From the NCBI RefSeq assembly GCF_030815975.1, contig NZ_JAUSXL010000002.1, positions 5,072,501-5,136,500 of the forward strand: a DNA stretch of 64,000 nucleotides, read 5' to 3'. Positions 10,595 to 19,331 of the stretch are shown here, piece by piece. The position numbers and the translations under genes are program-made. How positions within the stretch are numbered: position 1 is the first letter of the stretch; each line of letters opens with the position of its first letter. The notes under the pieces are model-generated. The model searched no databases. It was given only the letters and a program-made list of their open reading frames with translations, and was not told where the DNA came from. The stretch comes from Variovorax paradoxus (lineage in GTDB: Bacteria > Pseudomonadota > Gammaproteobacteria > Burkholderiales > Burkholderiaceae_C).

Positions 10595-12089
10595 ACGAAG
10601 CGGTGCGGCGCGCCCTGGTCCACAGCTTCTTGAGCAAGGGGGCAAGCCACACCAGCAGCACCACGGCCGCCAGCGAAGCGGCAATCGGCCGCGACACGAA
10701 GCCAGCCAGGTTGCCGTCGGACTTGATCATCGAGGTAATGAAGTTCTCCTCGAGCATGCCGCCGAGCACCACGCCAAGGATCGCCGGCGCAATGGGAAAG
10801 CCGTTCTCCTCGAGCAGGTAGGCCACGATGCCGGCCGCGAGCATCACGCCCACGTCGAACAGCGAGTTGTTGATGGCGAACGCGCCGACGATGCAGAACA
10901 GCAGGATCAGCGGCATCAGCACATTGCGCGGCACCCGCAGGATGCGCCTGGCCACCTTGATGCAGAGGATGCCCAGCGGAATCATGATGATGTTGGCAAT
11001 GATGAACAGCATGAACACCGCATAGATGTTCTGCGGGTTCGTGGTGAACAGCGTCGGCCCCGGATTGAGGTTCTTCATGTAGAGCACGCCGATCACGATG
11101 GCGGTGATCGAGTCGCCCGGAATGCCGAACACCAGCGCCGGAATCCACGCGCCGGCCAGCGCGCTGTTGTTGGCCGAACCCGATTCGACGATGCCTTCGA
11201 CGTGGCCCGTGCCGAACTTCTCGGGCTCCTTCGAGAACTTCTTGCTCATGGCGTACGACATCCATGCCGCGATGTCGGCCCCCGCGCCCGGCAAGGCGCC
11301 CACCGCCGTGCCGAGGATGCTGCCGCGCAATATCTGCACCGGATACTTCTTGGCCAGCGCCCACTGCCCCGCCAGCACGCGCCCCACTTTCTCGACCACG
11401 ATCTCGCCCGGCGGCAGCGTGTCGACCGCGAAGCGGATCACCTCCGAGATGGCGAACATGCCGATCATCATCGGGATCATGCCGATGCCGCCGGTCATCT
11501 CGGCATTGCCCAAGGTGAAGCGCGGAAAGCCCGCCGGATTGCCGAGCCCCACGCAGGCCACCAGCAGTCCGAGCAGCAGCGTGATCATTCCCTTCAGCGG
11601 CCGGTCGGAGGTGATGAACACCGCGCAGGTCAGGCCCAGCAGCACAAGCCAGAAGTATTCGAAGGAACTGAAGTTGAGCGCAAAGTCCGCCAGCGCGGGC
11701 GCCGCCACGATCAGCACCACCGTGCCGAAAAGACCGCCCACGGCAGAGAACACGAGCCCCGCGCCCAGCGCCGTCTCGGCCATGCCCTTGCGCGTCATCG
11801 CAAAGGCCTCGTCGGTGTAGGCGGCGGAGGCGGGCGTGCCCGGAATGCGCAGCAGGCAGCCGGGGATGTCGCCCGAGAAGATGGCCATGGCAGTGGCCGT
11901 CACCATGGCCGCGATGGCCGGGATCGGCTGCATGAAGAAGGTGACCGGCACCAGCAGCGCCACCGCCATGGTGGCGGACAGCCCCGGGACCGCGCCGACG
12001 AACAGGCCATAGAGCGAGGCCAGCACCATCACGAGGATGGTGTAAGGCTCGAAGACCATCGAGAAAGCCTGCCAGAGTGCTGCGGACAT
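10581..12089 (-). CDS. tctA: Tripartite tricarboxylate transporter, large permease TctA
   Basis: This 502-residue polytopic membrane protein has the TctA signatures GLFVGAVPGLSATMAVALLVP near the N-terminus and LGLLVACVGLGNPAG and GIPGDSITAIVIG in the middle, with about 12 hydrophobic segments. It forms the large permease subunit of a TTT transporter, a secondary importer of carboxylates that relies on a periplasmic binding protein. It is the last gene of a tctC-tctB-tctA set on the minus strand, 16 bases after tctB, with GGAGA as ribosome binding site. Its 3' end overlaps that of the convergent MarR-GNAT gene by 14 bases. Confidence 0.95.
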   Translation of the reverse strand: MSAALWQAFSMVFEPYTILVMVLASLYGLFVGAVPGLSATMAVALLVPVTFFMQPIPAIAAMVTATAMAIFSGDIPGCLLRIPGTPASAAYTDEAFAMTRKGMAETALGAGLVFSAVGGLFGTVVLIVAAPALADFALNFSSFEYFWLVLLGLTCAVFITSDRPLKGMITLLLGLLVACVGLGNPAGFPRFTLGNAEMTGGIGMIPMMIGMFAISEVIRFAVDTLPPGEIVVEKVGRVLAGQWALAKKYPVQILRGSILGTAVGALPGAGADIAAWMSYAMSKKFSKEPEKFGTGHVEGIVESGSANNSALAGAWIPALVFGIPGDSITAIVIGVLYMKNLNPGPTLFTTNPQNIYAVFMLFIIANIIMIPLGILCIKVARRILRVPRNVLMPLILLFCIVGAFAINNSLFDVGVMLAAGIVAYLLEENGFPIAPAILGVVLGGMLEENFITSMIKSDGNLAGFVSRPIAASLAAVVLLVWLAPLLKKLWTRARRTASSTAA

Positions 12090-12105
12090 GGGTGGATGTC
12101 TCCGG

Positions 12106-12579
12106 TTACCAGGCGAAGGGCGTCAGGACGCCCCAGGGAAGCGGAACGCGCAACAGCTTGTAGAACGCGGCATGGATCACCAGCGTGGCAATCAGCGCAA
12201 CCAGCAGCGCGCGGCCCGGCGGCACGCGCATGGCGAGCATCAGCGCCAGCAGCGAGATGGCCGCGGTCGGCAGGAAGCCCAGCCGCTCGGAAGCGAAGAT
12301 GTAGAACAGCACCGCGCCGACGACCAGCGCGGCGGCCAGCACATGGCGCGGCGAAGCGGCCCAGTCGCCGAGCCGCACCCAGGCCATGGCGTGCCGCTCG
12401 CGCCAGCCCTTGGCCAGCAGCATGGCGCCGCAGACGCACAGCCCCACGGCAATCAGCCCCGGAAACAGCGCCGGCCCCACCTGCTGGCCCGGTATGCCGG
12501 GATAGCCCTGCACTACGGCAAGCACCACGATACCGAGCGCCAGCAGGATCGCGCCGAAGATCGCGTCGTTGAATTTCAT
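12106..12579 (-). CDS. tctB: Tripartite tricarboxylate transporter, small permease TctB
   Basis: The 157-residue membrane protein has four hydrophobic segments and the pattern of TctB, including GPALFPGLIAVGLCVCGAMLL near residues 36-56. It is the small integral subunit that pairs with TctA. A strong GGAGGT precedes the ATG by about 8 bases. It lies 43 bases downstream of tctC and 16 bases upstream of tctA, so the three genes are very likely one transcript. Confidence 0.93.
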   Translation of the reverse strand: MKFNDAIFGAILLALGIVVLAVVQGYPGIPGQQVGPALFPGLIAVGLCVCGAMLLAKGWRERHAMAWVRLGDWAASPRHVLAAALVVGAVLFYIFASERLGFLPTAAISLLALMLAMRVPPGRALLVALIATLVIHAAFYKLLRVPLPWGVLTPFAW

Positions 12580-12622
12580 TGCGCCGCACCTCCGCCGGGC
12601 GTGCGCGCACGCCGCCCGGCGT

Positions 12623-13633
12623 TCACTTGACGATACCCACGGCCTTCATGGTTGCGCCGAGTTCGGCGTCGGACTTGGCCATGTAGGCGGCGAAGTCGTC
12701 GGGGCCCGCATAGATCACGCCAAAGCCGCGCGATGCCATGAAGTCGGTGTACTCCTTGCTCGCCACCACTTTCTTGAGTGCGCCCGCGAGCTTGTCGCGC
12801 ACGTCGGCCGGCAGGCCCTTGGGCGCGACGATGCCGCGCCAGGCCGCCATCGACCAGTCGCTGCCGATGGCCGCCTTGAGCGTGGGCACGTTGGGATAGA
12901 GGGCCGAGGGCTTGTCGCTCATGATCGCAAGGCTCTTGACCTTGCCCGCATCGATCAGCGAGCGCGCCTCGGGCAGCGAGACCGGCGCGATCTCGACACC
13001 GCCCGCCACCACGTCCTGCAGGCCCGGCGCCGCGCCATTGCTCGGCACCCAGGGCACGGCCGCGGGATCGATCTTCTGGTCGCGCAAGAGGCCCGCGATG
13101 GCCAGGTGCCAGATGCCGCCCTGCCCTGTGCCGGAGGCCTTGAGCTTGCCGGGGCTGGCCTTGATGGCCGCCAGCAGTTCGGCCACGGTCTTGTAGGGCG
13201 CGTCGGCGCGCACCTGGATGCCGGCCGGGTCGAGGTTGGCAAGGCCGATCGGCGTGTACGAGGCGCTGGTCAGCGGCGTCAGCCCCTGCCAGTGCATCAT
13301 GCCGATCTCGACCGTGGCCATGCCGATGGTGTAGCCGTCGGGCGGCGCGGCGGCAATGGCCGCATGGCCCACCACGCCGTTGCCGCCGGTGCGGTTCACC
13401 ACCGTCATCGGCTGGCCGAGCTCTTTTTCGAGCAGGCTTGCGATGATGCGCGCCGTGGCATCGGTGCCCCCACCCGCGCCCCAGGGAACGATCAGCGTGA
13501 CGGGCCGGCTCGGGTAGGCCTGGGCAGCCGCGGGCGCCGCCGCCGCAAACATCGCGAGCCCTGCCGCGGCAGCTGCGGCATGGGCCACGAAAGAGCGGCG
13601 CGAAAAGAAGCCGGTTGAACGAACAACACGCAT
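12623..13633 (-). CDS. tctC: Tripartite tricarboxylate transporter substrate-binding protein (Bug/TctC)
   Basis: A 336-residue periplasmic binding protein. The N-terminus has an RRSF segment, a long Ala-rich core and a probable cleavage site after AAAQA. The mature part starts AYPSRPVTLIVPWGAGGGTD, the classical Bug family opening, and contains NRTGGNGVVGHAAIA and GYTIGMATVEIG. Bug proteins capture carboxylates and deliver them to TctAB. The ATG at 13633 is preceded by AGGAGA. It lies 126 bases downstream of the 3-hydroxybutyrate dehydrogenase gene on the same strand, which hints at the substrate but does not prove it. Confidence 0.93.
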   Translation of the reverse strand: MRVVRSTGFFSRRSFVAHAAAAAAGLAMFAAAAPAAAQAYPSRPVTLIVPWGAGGGTDATARIIASLLEKELGQPMTVVNRTGGNGVVGHAAIAAAPPDGYTIGMATVEIGMMHWQGLTPLTSASYTPIGLANLDPAGIQVRADAPYKTVAELLAAIKASPGKLKASGTGQGGIWHLAIAGLLRDQKIDPAAVPWVPSNGAAPGLQDVVAGGVEIAPVSLPEARSLIDAGKVKSLAIMSDKPSALYPNVPTLKAAIGSDWSMAAWRGIVAPKGLPADVRDKLAGALKKVVASKEYTDFMASRGFGVIYAGPDDFAAYMAKSDAELGATMKAVGIVK

Positions 13634-13759
13634 GGTTTTTGTCTCCTGGCGAAAGTCATTGGTATGACGATTGAACGGCAAGCAGGGGTTTTCTCACAGT
13701 TCGCTCGCCGGAGACATTAGGGTGAACCATCGTGCGCCGCGCGAGGCGGCGTCTTTTCG

Positions 13760-14542
13760 CTACTGCATAAACCAGCCGTGGCTCACCACCAGCGACTGGC
13801 CGGTCAGCGCATTGGTCGGAAAGGCCGCGAACAGCAGCGCCACGCGCGCCACGTCGTCGGTGGTGGTGAATTCGCCATCGACCGTCTCCTTCAGCATCAC
13901 GTTCTTGATGACCTGTTCCTCGGTGATGCCGAGCGTCTTCGCCTGCTCGGGAATCTGCTTTTCGACCAGCGGCGTGCGCACGAAGCCCGGGCAGATCACG
14001 TTGGCGCGCACGCCGTGCTTCGCGCCTTCCTTGGCGACCGTCTTGGCCAGGCCGATGAGCCCGTGCTTGGCGGTGACGTAGGGCGCCTTCAGCAGCGAAG
14101 CCTCCTTGGAGTGCACCGACCCCATGTAGATCACGCTGCCGCCGCGGCCCTGCGCATACATGTGCTTGAGGCAGGCCTTGGTGGTGAGAAAGGCGCCGTC
14201 GAGGTGGATCGCGAGCATCTTCTTCCAGTCGGCAAAACTGAACTCCTCGACCGGATGAACGATCTGCACGCCCGCGTTGCTGACCAGGATGTCGATGCCG
14301 CCGAAGGCCTTGGCAGCCTCTTCGACCGAGGCATCGACCTGCTCTTCGCTGGTCACGTCCACCGCCACGCCCATGGCTTGCGCGCCCGTCGCCTGGAGTT
14401 CGGCCGCAGTGGCGTCGGCGGCCTGCTTGTTGAGGTCGGCAATGACGACCTTGGCACCCTCGCGCGCAAACAGCATGGCAATCTCCTTGCCGATGCCGCT
14501 GGCCGAACCGGTGATGTAGGCGACCTTGTCCTTGAGTTGCAT
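13760..14542 (-). CDS. bdhA: 3-hydroxybutyrate dehydrogenase (SDR)
   Basis: A 260-residue SDR that oxidises (R)-3-hydroxybutyrate to acetoacetate with NAD+. It shows [12 protein letters not shown] near the N-terminus, [13 protein letters not shown], the catalytic S/Y/K arrangement ([22 protein letters not shown]) and [18 protein letters not shown], which is characteristic of the bacterial enzyme. AAGGA precedes the ATG. In polyhydroxybutyrate-accumulating Burkholderiales this enzyme works in storage polymer turnover. It follows the patatin gene by 63 bases and precedes tctC, all on the minus strand. Confidence 0.94.
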   Translation of the reverse strand: MQLKDKVAYITGSASGIGKEIAMLFAREGAKVVIADLNKQAADATAAELQATGAQAMGVAVDVTSEEQVDASVEEAAKAFGGIDILVSNAGVQIVHPVEEFSFADWKKMLAIHLDGAFLTTKACLKHMYAQGRGGSVIYMGSVHSKEASLLKAPYVTAKHGLIGLAKTVAKEGAKHGVRANVICPGFVRTPLVEKQIPEQAKTLGITEEQVIKNVMLKETVDGEFTTTDDVARVALLFAAFPTNALTGQSLVVSHGWFMQ

Positions 14543-14605
14543 GGTGAATGTCCTTGAGGGTTGGAAAAAAAGAGATTGCAGGAATCAGTCGAGCGCAGCC
14601 CGCCT

Positions 14606-15808
14606 TCAGCGCGACAGCCCCGGACGCTTGACGCGCTCGACGCCGGGCTCGCCGAGGTCGAAGGTGGTCACGCCGTTCACGGTGGCGTCGCTGCGCAGTG
14701 TTTCGGGGTGCGCCAGCGTGCGCCGCATGTCGCGCGCGCCGGCCTCCCAATGCTCTTCGACGGCGGCGCGCGAGAACTCGTAGTCCTTCGATTCGACTTC
14801 GTAGGGCTTGTCGCGGTAGATCAGGTGGAAGATGTCGATCGGATGGTGCGTGAGCTCGGCCTGCACCGCGAGCACCGATGGATCGTTGCGCAGGTGCGCC
14901 GGCAGCTTGGAGATCAGGTCGGCGATGGCCTGCTGCAGGTTCAGGTTGGCGGCCAGCGCATCGGTGTTCATGCGGGTGCGGCTCGAATAGGTGATGTCCT
15001 TCTGCCGCTCCATCACGCCCGACAGCGTGCGCGGCATCTCGCCGCGTGCATTGAAAAGATCGACCTGCAGCACCACCAGCGGTTCGGAGCGCGGATGGAT
15101 GTCGAGCACGTACTGCAGCGGCGTGTTCGAGACGATGCCGCCGTCCCAGTAGTCATCGCCGTCGATGCTGACCGGCGCAAACCCCGGCGGCAGCGCGCCG
15201 CTGGCCATGATGTGCTCGGGGCCGATGCGCTGGCGCGTGTTGTCGAAGTACACCGAGTTGCCGGTGCGCACATCGACCGCCCCCACGCTGAAGCGCGCCT
15301 CGCAGGCATTGATGCGGTCGAAGTCGACCAGGCGCTCGAGCGTGAGCCTGAGCGGCGCGGTGTCGTAGTAGCTCAGGAGCGGCGCCGCGGCGCCCATGAG
15401 CAGCGCAGGCGAATGGCGCGGCTCGAAGAAGCCCGGAATGCCCACCAGCATCGCCATGCTGGCGCTCCACTGGTTCTGCATCGCGCGGTCGCCCAGCCAG
15501 GCTGGCAGGCGCTGCGCCGGCCCGGAGGACACGAGGTGCCAGAACTCCCGCAGCCGGTCGATGCGCTTGTCGGGCGCATTGCCTGCGATCAGCGCCGCGT
15601 TGATGGCGCCGATGGAGACGCCGGCAATCCAGTGCGGCTGCAGGTCGGTCTCGCTGAGTGCGGCATACACGCCGGCCTGGTAGGCGCCGAGCGCGCCGCC
15701 GCCCTGCAGCACCAGCGCCTTGCGCGCGGCACGCATGTCTTCGCGGCGCTCCGCGAAAGTGTCGAGGGTCTTGCTGCGTGCGGCACGGGGCTTCTTCGTC
15801 GTCGTCAT
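14606..15808 (-). CDS. Patatin-like phospholipase with C-terminal DUF3734
   Basis: The 400-residue protein has the patatin oxyanion loop LQGGGALGAYQAGV (residues about 33-46), the nucleophile elbow GVSIG and the catalytic dyad Asp in DGGIVSNTP, so a Ser-Asp acyl hydrolase is expected. The last 130 residues match the DUF3734 extension found in many proteobacterial patatins. The family cleaves acyl esters of lipids. Its repeated neighbourhood with 3-hydroxybutyrate dehydrogenase in this bacterial group suggests a link to hydroxybutyrate or lipid turnover, which is inference. No signal peptide is seen, so it is probably cytoplasmic. Confidence 0.92.
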   Translation of the reverse strand: MTTTKKPRAARSKTLDTFAERREDMRAARKALVLQGGGALGAYQAGVYAALSETDLQPHWIAGVSIGAINAALIAGNAPDKRIDRLREFWHLVSSGPAQRLPAWLGDRAMQNQWSASMAMLVGIPGFFEPRHSPALLMGAAAPLLSYYDTAPLRLTLERLVDFDRINACEARFSVGAVDVRTGNSVYFDNTRQRIGPEHIMASGALPPGFAPVSIDGDDYWDGGIVSNTPLQYVLDIHPRSEPLVVLQVDLFNARGEMPRTLSGVMERQKDITYSSRTRMNTDALAANLNLQQAIADLISKLPAHLRNDPSVLAVQAELTHHPIDIFHLIYRDKPYEVESKDYEFSRAAVEEHWEAGARDMRRTLAHPETLRSDATVNGVTTFDLGEPGVERVKRPGLSR

Positions 15809-15857
15809 ATGGCGTCATTTGACACCAGCCCCGCGACCGCAAGCTGACCGAGCGCCC

Positions 15858-16307
15858 TTACATCTTGGGCAGCATCTGTCCCCGGATTTCGCCGGCCGGA
15901 TTGGCGGCGGTGTGGATGTTGGCGTACCACTTGCCTGCGATCAGGTCGGCCGCCTGCGCCGGCGTGAGCGTGGCCTGGCCCTCGATCGGGCTGGCCGCAT
16001 TGGCAAAGGGCAGCACCACGCCGGCGTTGGCGCCCGCGGCCGCCGGGCCGTGGAAGTGCGCGGCCGTGGCCGGGCCGCTCAGGCCGCTGTAGGTGATCTT
16101 GTACTTCAGGACATTGGTGTCCCTGTTGAGCGAGGCCTCCGCCAGGCCGCTGCCGCGCGTCATGTTGGGCGGCACTTCGCTGGCGGCGTTCATCGCCCCG
16201 CTGAAGTTCGCGGTGTTCGACTTCGACATCATCCCGCAGCCGGCCAGCGCGGCACTGGCCACGCCGGCGATGAGGGTTGCGCGCAAAAAGCTGCCATATC
16301 GTGTCAT
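15858..16307 (-). CDS. CHRD domain lipoprotein
   Basis: A 149-residue exported protein with a signal peptide ending in the lipobox LAGC at about residue 23. The mature part is one CHRD domain (SGAMNAASEVPPNMT, YKITYSGLSGPATAAHFHGPA, GKWYANIHTAANPAGEIRGQM), a beta-rich fold first named from chordin. Its bacterial role is unknown. AGGAGA stands before the ATG. It is monocistronic, with the divergent DUF924 gene 115 bases away. Confidence 0.9.
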   Translation of the reverse strand: MTRYGSFLRATLIAGVASAALAGCGMMSKSNTANFSGAMNAASEVPPNMTRGSGLAEASLNRDTNVLKYKITYSGLSGPATAAHFHGPAAAGANAGVVLPFANAASPIEGQATLTPAQAADLIAGKWYANIHTAANPAGEIRGQMLPKM

Positions 16308-16422
16308 GAGCTCTATCTCCTGAGTTATGAAAACCGCTCAAGCATAGGCAGGCCTTGCGATTCGCCTTGTCGGCCACCACCGCGACTTTGCCGGCCGGCG
16401 CAGGCTGAAAGAGAATGCGGCC

Positions 16423-16974
16423 ATGAGCCCTGCCGACCTGCCCACCGCCCGCGACATCGTCGACTTCTGGCGCAACGCCGGCCCCGAACGCTGGTTTGCC
16501 AAGAACGCGGCCTTCGATGCGGAGTTCCGCGAACGCTTTCTCGCCGCCCATGAAGCGGCCGCGCGCGGCGACCTCGACCATTGGGCGCACGACCCCGAGG
16601 GCGCCCTGGCGTTGCTGGTGCTGCTCGACCAGTTTCCGCGCAACACCTGGCGCGGCGACGCCCGCATGCTGGCGACCGACGCCAAGGCCCTGGCCGTCGC
16701 CCGCCAGGCGATCGAAACCGGCATCGACCTGAAGACCGACGAGAACCTGCGGCGCTTTTTCTACCTGCCCTTCATGCACTCGGAGTCGCTGGCCGACCAG
16801 CAGCGCTCGGTCGAACTCAATGCCGCGCTCGATGCCAACACCCAGCGCTTCGCGGTGCTGCACCGCGACATCGTTGCGCGCTTCGGCCGCTTTCCGCACC
16901 GCAACAAGCTGCTCGGGCGCACCAGTACCTCCGAGGAACAGCGCTTCCTCGACGAGGGCGGATTCGCGGGCTAG
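16423..16974 (+). CDS. DUF924 family protein
   Basis: A 183-residue soluble protein with the DUF924 pattern: IVDFWRNAGPERWFAKN at the start, VLLDQFPRNTWRGDARMLATD in the middle, FFYLPFMHSESLADQQRSV, and the C-terminal FGRFPHRNKLLGR...EEQRFLDEGGFAG. The fold is a TPR-like helical bundle and the function is unknown. The TAG stop codon lies in the left terminus of the inverted-repeat element that follows, so the coding sequence ends at the junction with that element. Confidence 0.92.
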   Translation: MSPADLPTARDIVDFWRNAGPERWFAKNAAFDAEFRERFLAAHEAAARGDLDHWAHDPEGALALLVLLDQFPRNTWRGDARMLATDAKALAVARQAIETGIDLKTDENLRRFFYLPFMHSESLADQQRSVELNAALDANTQRFAVLHRDIVARFGRFPHRNKLLGRTSTSEEQRFLDEGGFAG

Positions 16975-17107
16975 GGCCTGTTCACACTACTAACGGAGAT
17001 CGCGTTGCACTCCTTGCGTGTGCCAACGCACACGCATCGTCGTGCGCCTTGATTTGTCCGCTTTGGCATGCCTTCGCGACTCCGTTAGTAGTGTGAACAG
17101 GCCCTAG
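16971..17107. repeat. 137-bp MITE-like inverted-repeat element with nested hairpin
   Basis: The termini are a perfect 28-bp inverted repeat (16971-16998 against 17080-17107) that begins CTAGGGCCTGTTCACACTAC. Five more pairs (TCGCG against CGCGA) continue inward after one bulged base. Inside lies a separate perfect 8-bp hairpin, GCGTGTGC with loop CAAC and GCACACGC (17016-17035). The outermost CTAG is itself palindromic and could be, or contain, a target-site duplication. No protein of its own is evident. It sits exactly between two convergent genes, and both take their TAG stop codon from its ends. Transcribed from either side it could act as a terminator. Transposition by an IS5-like enzyme is a guess. 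Confidence 0.85.
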
Positions 17108-18015
17108 CGCTGCGGCAGCGGATCCGAGCGCGTCGGCGAAGGATTCGCATCGCCGCGGCCCTCCATGTTCTTGAGCGAGCCATAGGTCCTGGCATACACC
17201 CAGGTGAACTCGGCTCCCAGCAGGAAGATCTGCGCCGAGTAGTACACCCACACCAGCACCACCACCAGCGAACCCGCGGCGCCGTAGCCCGAGGCCACGC
17301 TGCTCTTGCCGATGTACAGGCCGATGAGGTGCTTGCCGATGGCGAAGAGCAGCGCCGTGACCGCCGCCCCCACCCAGACGTCGCGCCACTGCACCCTGGC
17401 GCGCGGCATGATCTTGTAGATCATCGCGAAGATCACCGTCACCATCGCAAAGCTGAAGACGAAGTTCACCGCCTGCGCCAGCGTGGCCCAGCCGCCGAAC
17501 ACAGGCGCCCACCACTTGCTCAGCGCCGCGAGCGCCGCACTGGCCACCAGCGACACCATGAGCAGGAAGCCGATGGCCATGATCATGCTGAACGACAGCG
17601 CCCGCACGCGCAGCAGGTTGAAGAGGCCCTTGGTCGTGGTGCGTGCCGGCGCCCGCCAGATGCGGTCGAGCGCATCCTGCAGTTCGCCGAAGACGGTGGT
17701 CGCGCCGACCACCAGCAGGCCGATGCCGATCACCGTGGCCACGATGCCTTCGGCCGGCTTGTTGACCGCCTGCAGCATGCCCTGCACCGCGGCCGCGCCC
17801 TGCTCGCCCATGAGGCCGGAAAGCTGCGCGAAGATCTCGCCGCGCGCGGCCTCCTCGCCGAACACCAGCCCCGCCACCGAGATCACGATCAGCAGCAGCG
17901 GCGCAATCGAGAACACCGTGTAGTAGGCCAGTGCGGCCCCCATGCTGGGGGCGTAGTCGTTGGACCAGGAGGCCACGGCCTGTTTGCAGAGATCGAAGAG
18001 TGCGCGGATTTGCAT
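17104..18015 (-). CDS. YihY/BrkB family inner membrane protein
   Basis: A 303-residue polytopic protein with about six membrane spans and the YihY motifs SMGAALAYYTVFSIAPLLLI, FGELQDALDRIW, and the C-terminal GAAGSLVVVLVWVYYSAQIFLLGAEFTWVYA. The family was once called RNase BN by error; its transport or envelope role is unresolved. MQIRALFDL was chosen as start because similarity begins there and GGGAGA lies upstream. The stop codon TAG (complement of 17104-17106) is supplied by the right end of the inverted-repeat element, mirroring the DUF924 gene. Confidence 0.92.
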   Translation of the reverse strand: MQIRALFDLCKQAVASWSNDYAPSMGAALAYYTVFSIAPLLLIVISVAGLVFGEEAARGEIFAQLSGLMGEQGAAAVQGMLQAVNKPAEGIVATVIGIGLLVVGATTVFGELQDALDRIWRAPARTTTKGLFNLLRVRALSFSMIMAIGFLLMVSLVASAALAALSKWWAPVFGGWATLAQAVNFVFSFAMVTVIFAMIYKIMPRARVQWRDVWVGAAVTALLFAIGKHLIGLYIGKSSVASGYGAAGSLVVVLVWVYYSAQIFLLGAEFTWVYARTYGSLKNMEGRGDANPSPTRSDPLPQR

Positions 18016-18103
18016 GGCGATGAAGTCTCCCGTCGAGTGATGCAGGGGCATGTCAGCCCGATGCCCGGCATATTGCAGGCCTGGCAACGATAATCGCATC
18101 CAC

Positions 18104-18691
18104 ATGCATCCGTCTCCTTCAGGCGCGGCGGCGCCCCTTCCTCCGCAACCGAAGTCGCCACGCGACCTTTTCGTTTCATTCACCTGGCTCGCGCTGCAGG
18201 GATTCGGTGGCGTTCTGGCCATCGTCCAGCGCGAGATGGTCGAGAAAAAGCGCTGGCTCACGCCCGAGCAGTTTCTCGAAGACTGGGCCGTGGCCCAGGT
18301 GATGCCGGGGCCGAACGTGATCAACCTCGCACTGATGATCGGCGACCGCTACTTCGGCCTGCGCGGCGCCGTTGCCGCGGTGGCCGGCATGCTCGCGATA
18401 CCGCTGGTCGTCATCCTGGTGCTGGCCGTGCTCTATGCCCACTACGCCGCGAACCCGCAGGTGGCGGCCGCGCTGCGCGGCATGGGCGCGGTGTCGGGCG
18501 GGCTGATCGCCGCCACCGGCATCAAGCTGATTCCGCAGTTGCGCAAGCACCCGCTGGGCTTTGCCACCTGCCTGGCATTCGTTGCGCTGGTGTTCGGCGC
18601 CATTGCGCTGTTCAAGATGCCGCTCGGCTGGGTGCTGCTGGCAGTGGGCGGCGTGGCCTGTGCGTGGACGTGGCGGAGGATTCCTGCGTGA
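18104..18691 (+). CDS. Chromate transporter, N-terminal-type half (short-chain ChrA)
   Basis: A 195-residue membrane protein with one CHR domain: FTWLALQGFGGVLAIVQREMV, the hallmark motif QVMPGPNVINLALMIG, and four to five further hydrophobic segments. Short-chain CHR proteins work as pairs of homologous halves with opposite membrane orientation. Together they export chromate (or sulfate-like anions). The partner is the next gene, overlapping by four bases. ATG 18104 gives MHPSPSGAAAP; an in-frame ATG at 18050 seems too far upstream. Confidence 0.9.
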   Translation: MHPSPSGAAAPLPPQPKSPRDLFVSFTWLALQGFGGVLAIVQREMVEKKRWLTPEQFLEDWAVAQVMPGPNVINLALMIGDRYFGLRGAVAAVAGMLAIPLVVILVLAVLYAHYAANPQVAAALRGMGAVSGGLIAATGIKLIPQLRKHPLGFATCLAFVALVFGAIALFKMPLGWVLLAVGGVACAWTWRRIPA

Positions 18692-19296
18692 GTCACGTGA
18701 CTATCGCCATGCAATGGCACGACTGGCTCGCGCTTTTCGGCCAGTACCTGCTGCTGTCGCTGCTGTCGATCAGCGGCGCCATCACCACCGTCCCCGACAT
18801 GCACCGCTACCTCGTCGCGCAGCACGGCTGGCTCACCGATGCGCAGTTCAGTTCCTCCGTGGCCATCGCCCAGGCCGCGCCAGGGCCGAACGTGCTCTTC
18901 GTCGCGCTGATGGGCTGGAACGTCGGGCTCAACGCGGGCGGTGGCATCGGTGCGGGCCCGGGCGCCTGGCTGCTGGGCTTGTTCGGGCTCATGGTCACCA
19001 TGGTCGGCATCATGCTGCCGAGCACCACCCTCACCTACCTTGCCACGCGCTGGGGGCACCGCAACCGCGACCGGCGCGGCGTGCGCGCCTTCAAGCAGGG
19101 CATGGCGCCGGTGGTGGTGGGCCTGCTGATCGCCACCGGCTGGGTGCTGGCGGCGGGTAACCATGCCGGCGACGCGCCCGCATGGCACCTGTGGCTGCTG
19201 ACCGCGGCGGCCGCGCTTATCGTCTGGCGCACGCGCCTGCACCTGCTCTGGCTGCTGGGCGCGGGTGCGCTGCTCGGTGCCGTGGGCTTCGTCTGA
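18688..19296 (+). CDS. Chromate transporter, second half (short-chain ChrA)
   Basis: The 202-residue partner of the preceding CHR protein, with GAITTVPDMHRYLV and the hallmark AQAAPGPNVLFVALMGWNVG. I chose the GTG at 18688, whose sequence GTGA overlaps the upstream TGA stop; GGAGGA sits seven bases before it. An earlier GTG at 18664 would lie upstream of this ribosome binding site. The overlap indicates translational coupling, as expected for two subunits of one heterodimeric transporter. The aldo/keto reductase follows after 35 bases. Confidence 0.9.
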   Translation: MSHVTIAMQWHDWLALFGQYLLLSLLSISGAITTVPDMHRYLVAQHGWLTDAQFSSSVAIAQAAPGPNVLFVALMGWNVGLNAGGGIGAGPGAWLLGLFGLMVTMVGIMLPSTTLTYLATRWGHRNRDRRGVRAFKQGMAPVVVGLLIATGWVLAAGNHAGDAPAWHLWLLTAAAALIVWRTRLHLLWLLGAGALLGAVGFV

Positions 19297-19331
19297 TCCT
19301 CGTTCTTCGTTCTCTCTCAGGAAACAAACTC

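Noticed and set aside
16581..17515. Two frames on opposite strands that both end in GPVHTTNG followed by related residues near 16980-17096
   Set aside because: The shared ends come only from reading the inverted-repeat element in both directions, not from duplicated genes.
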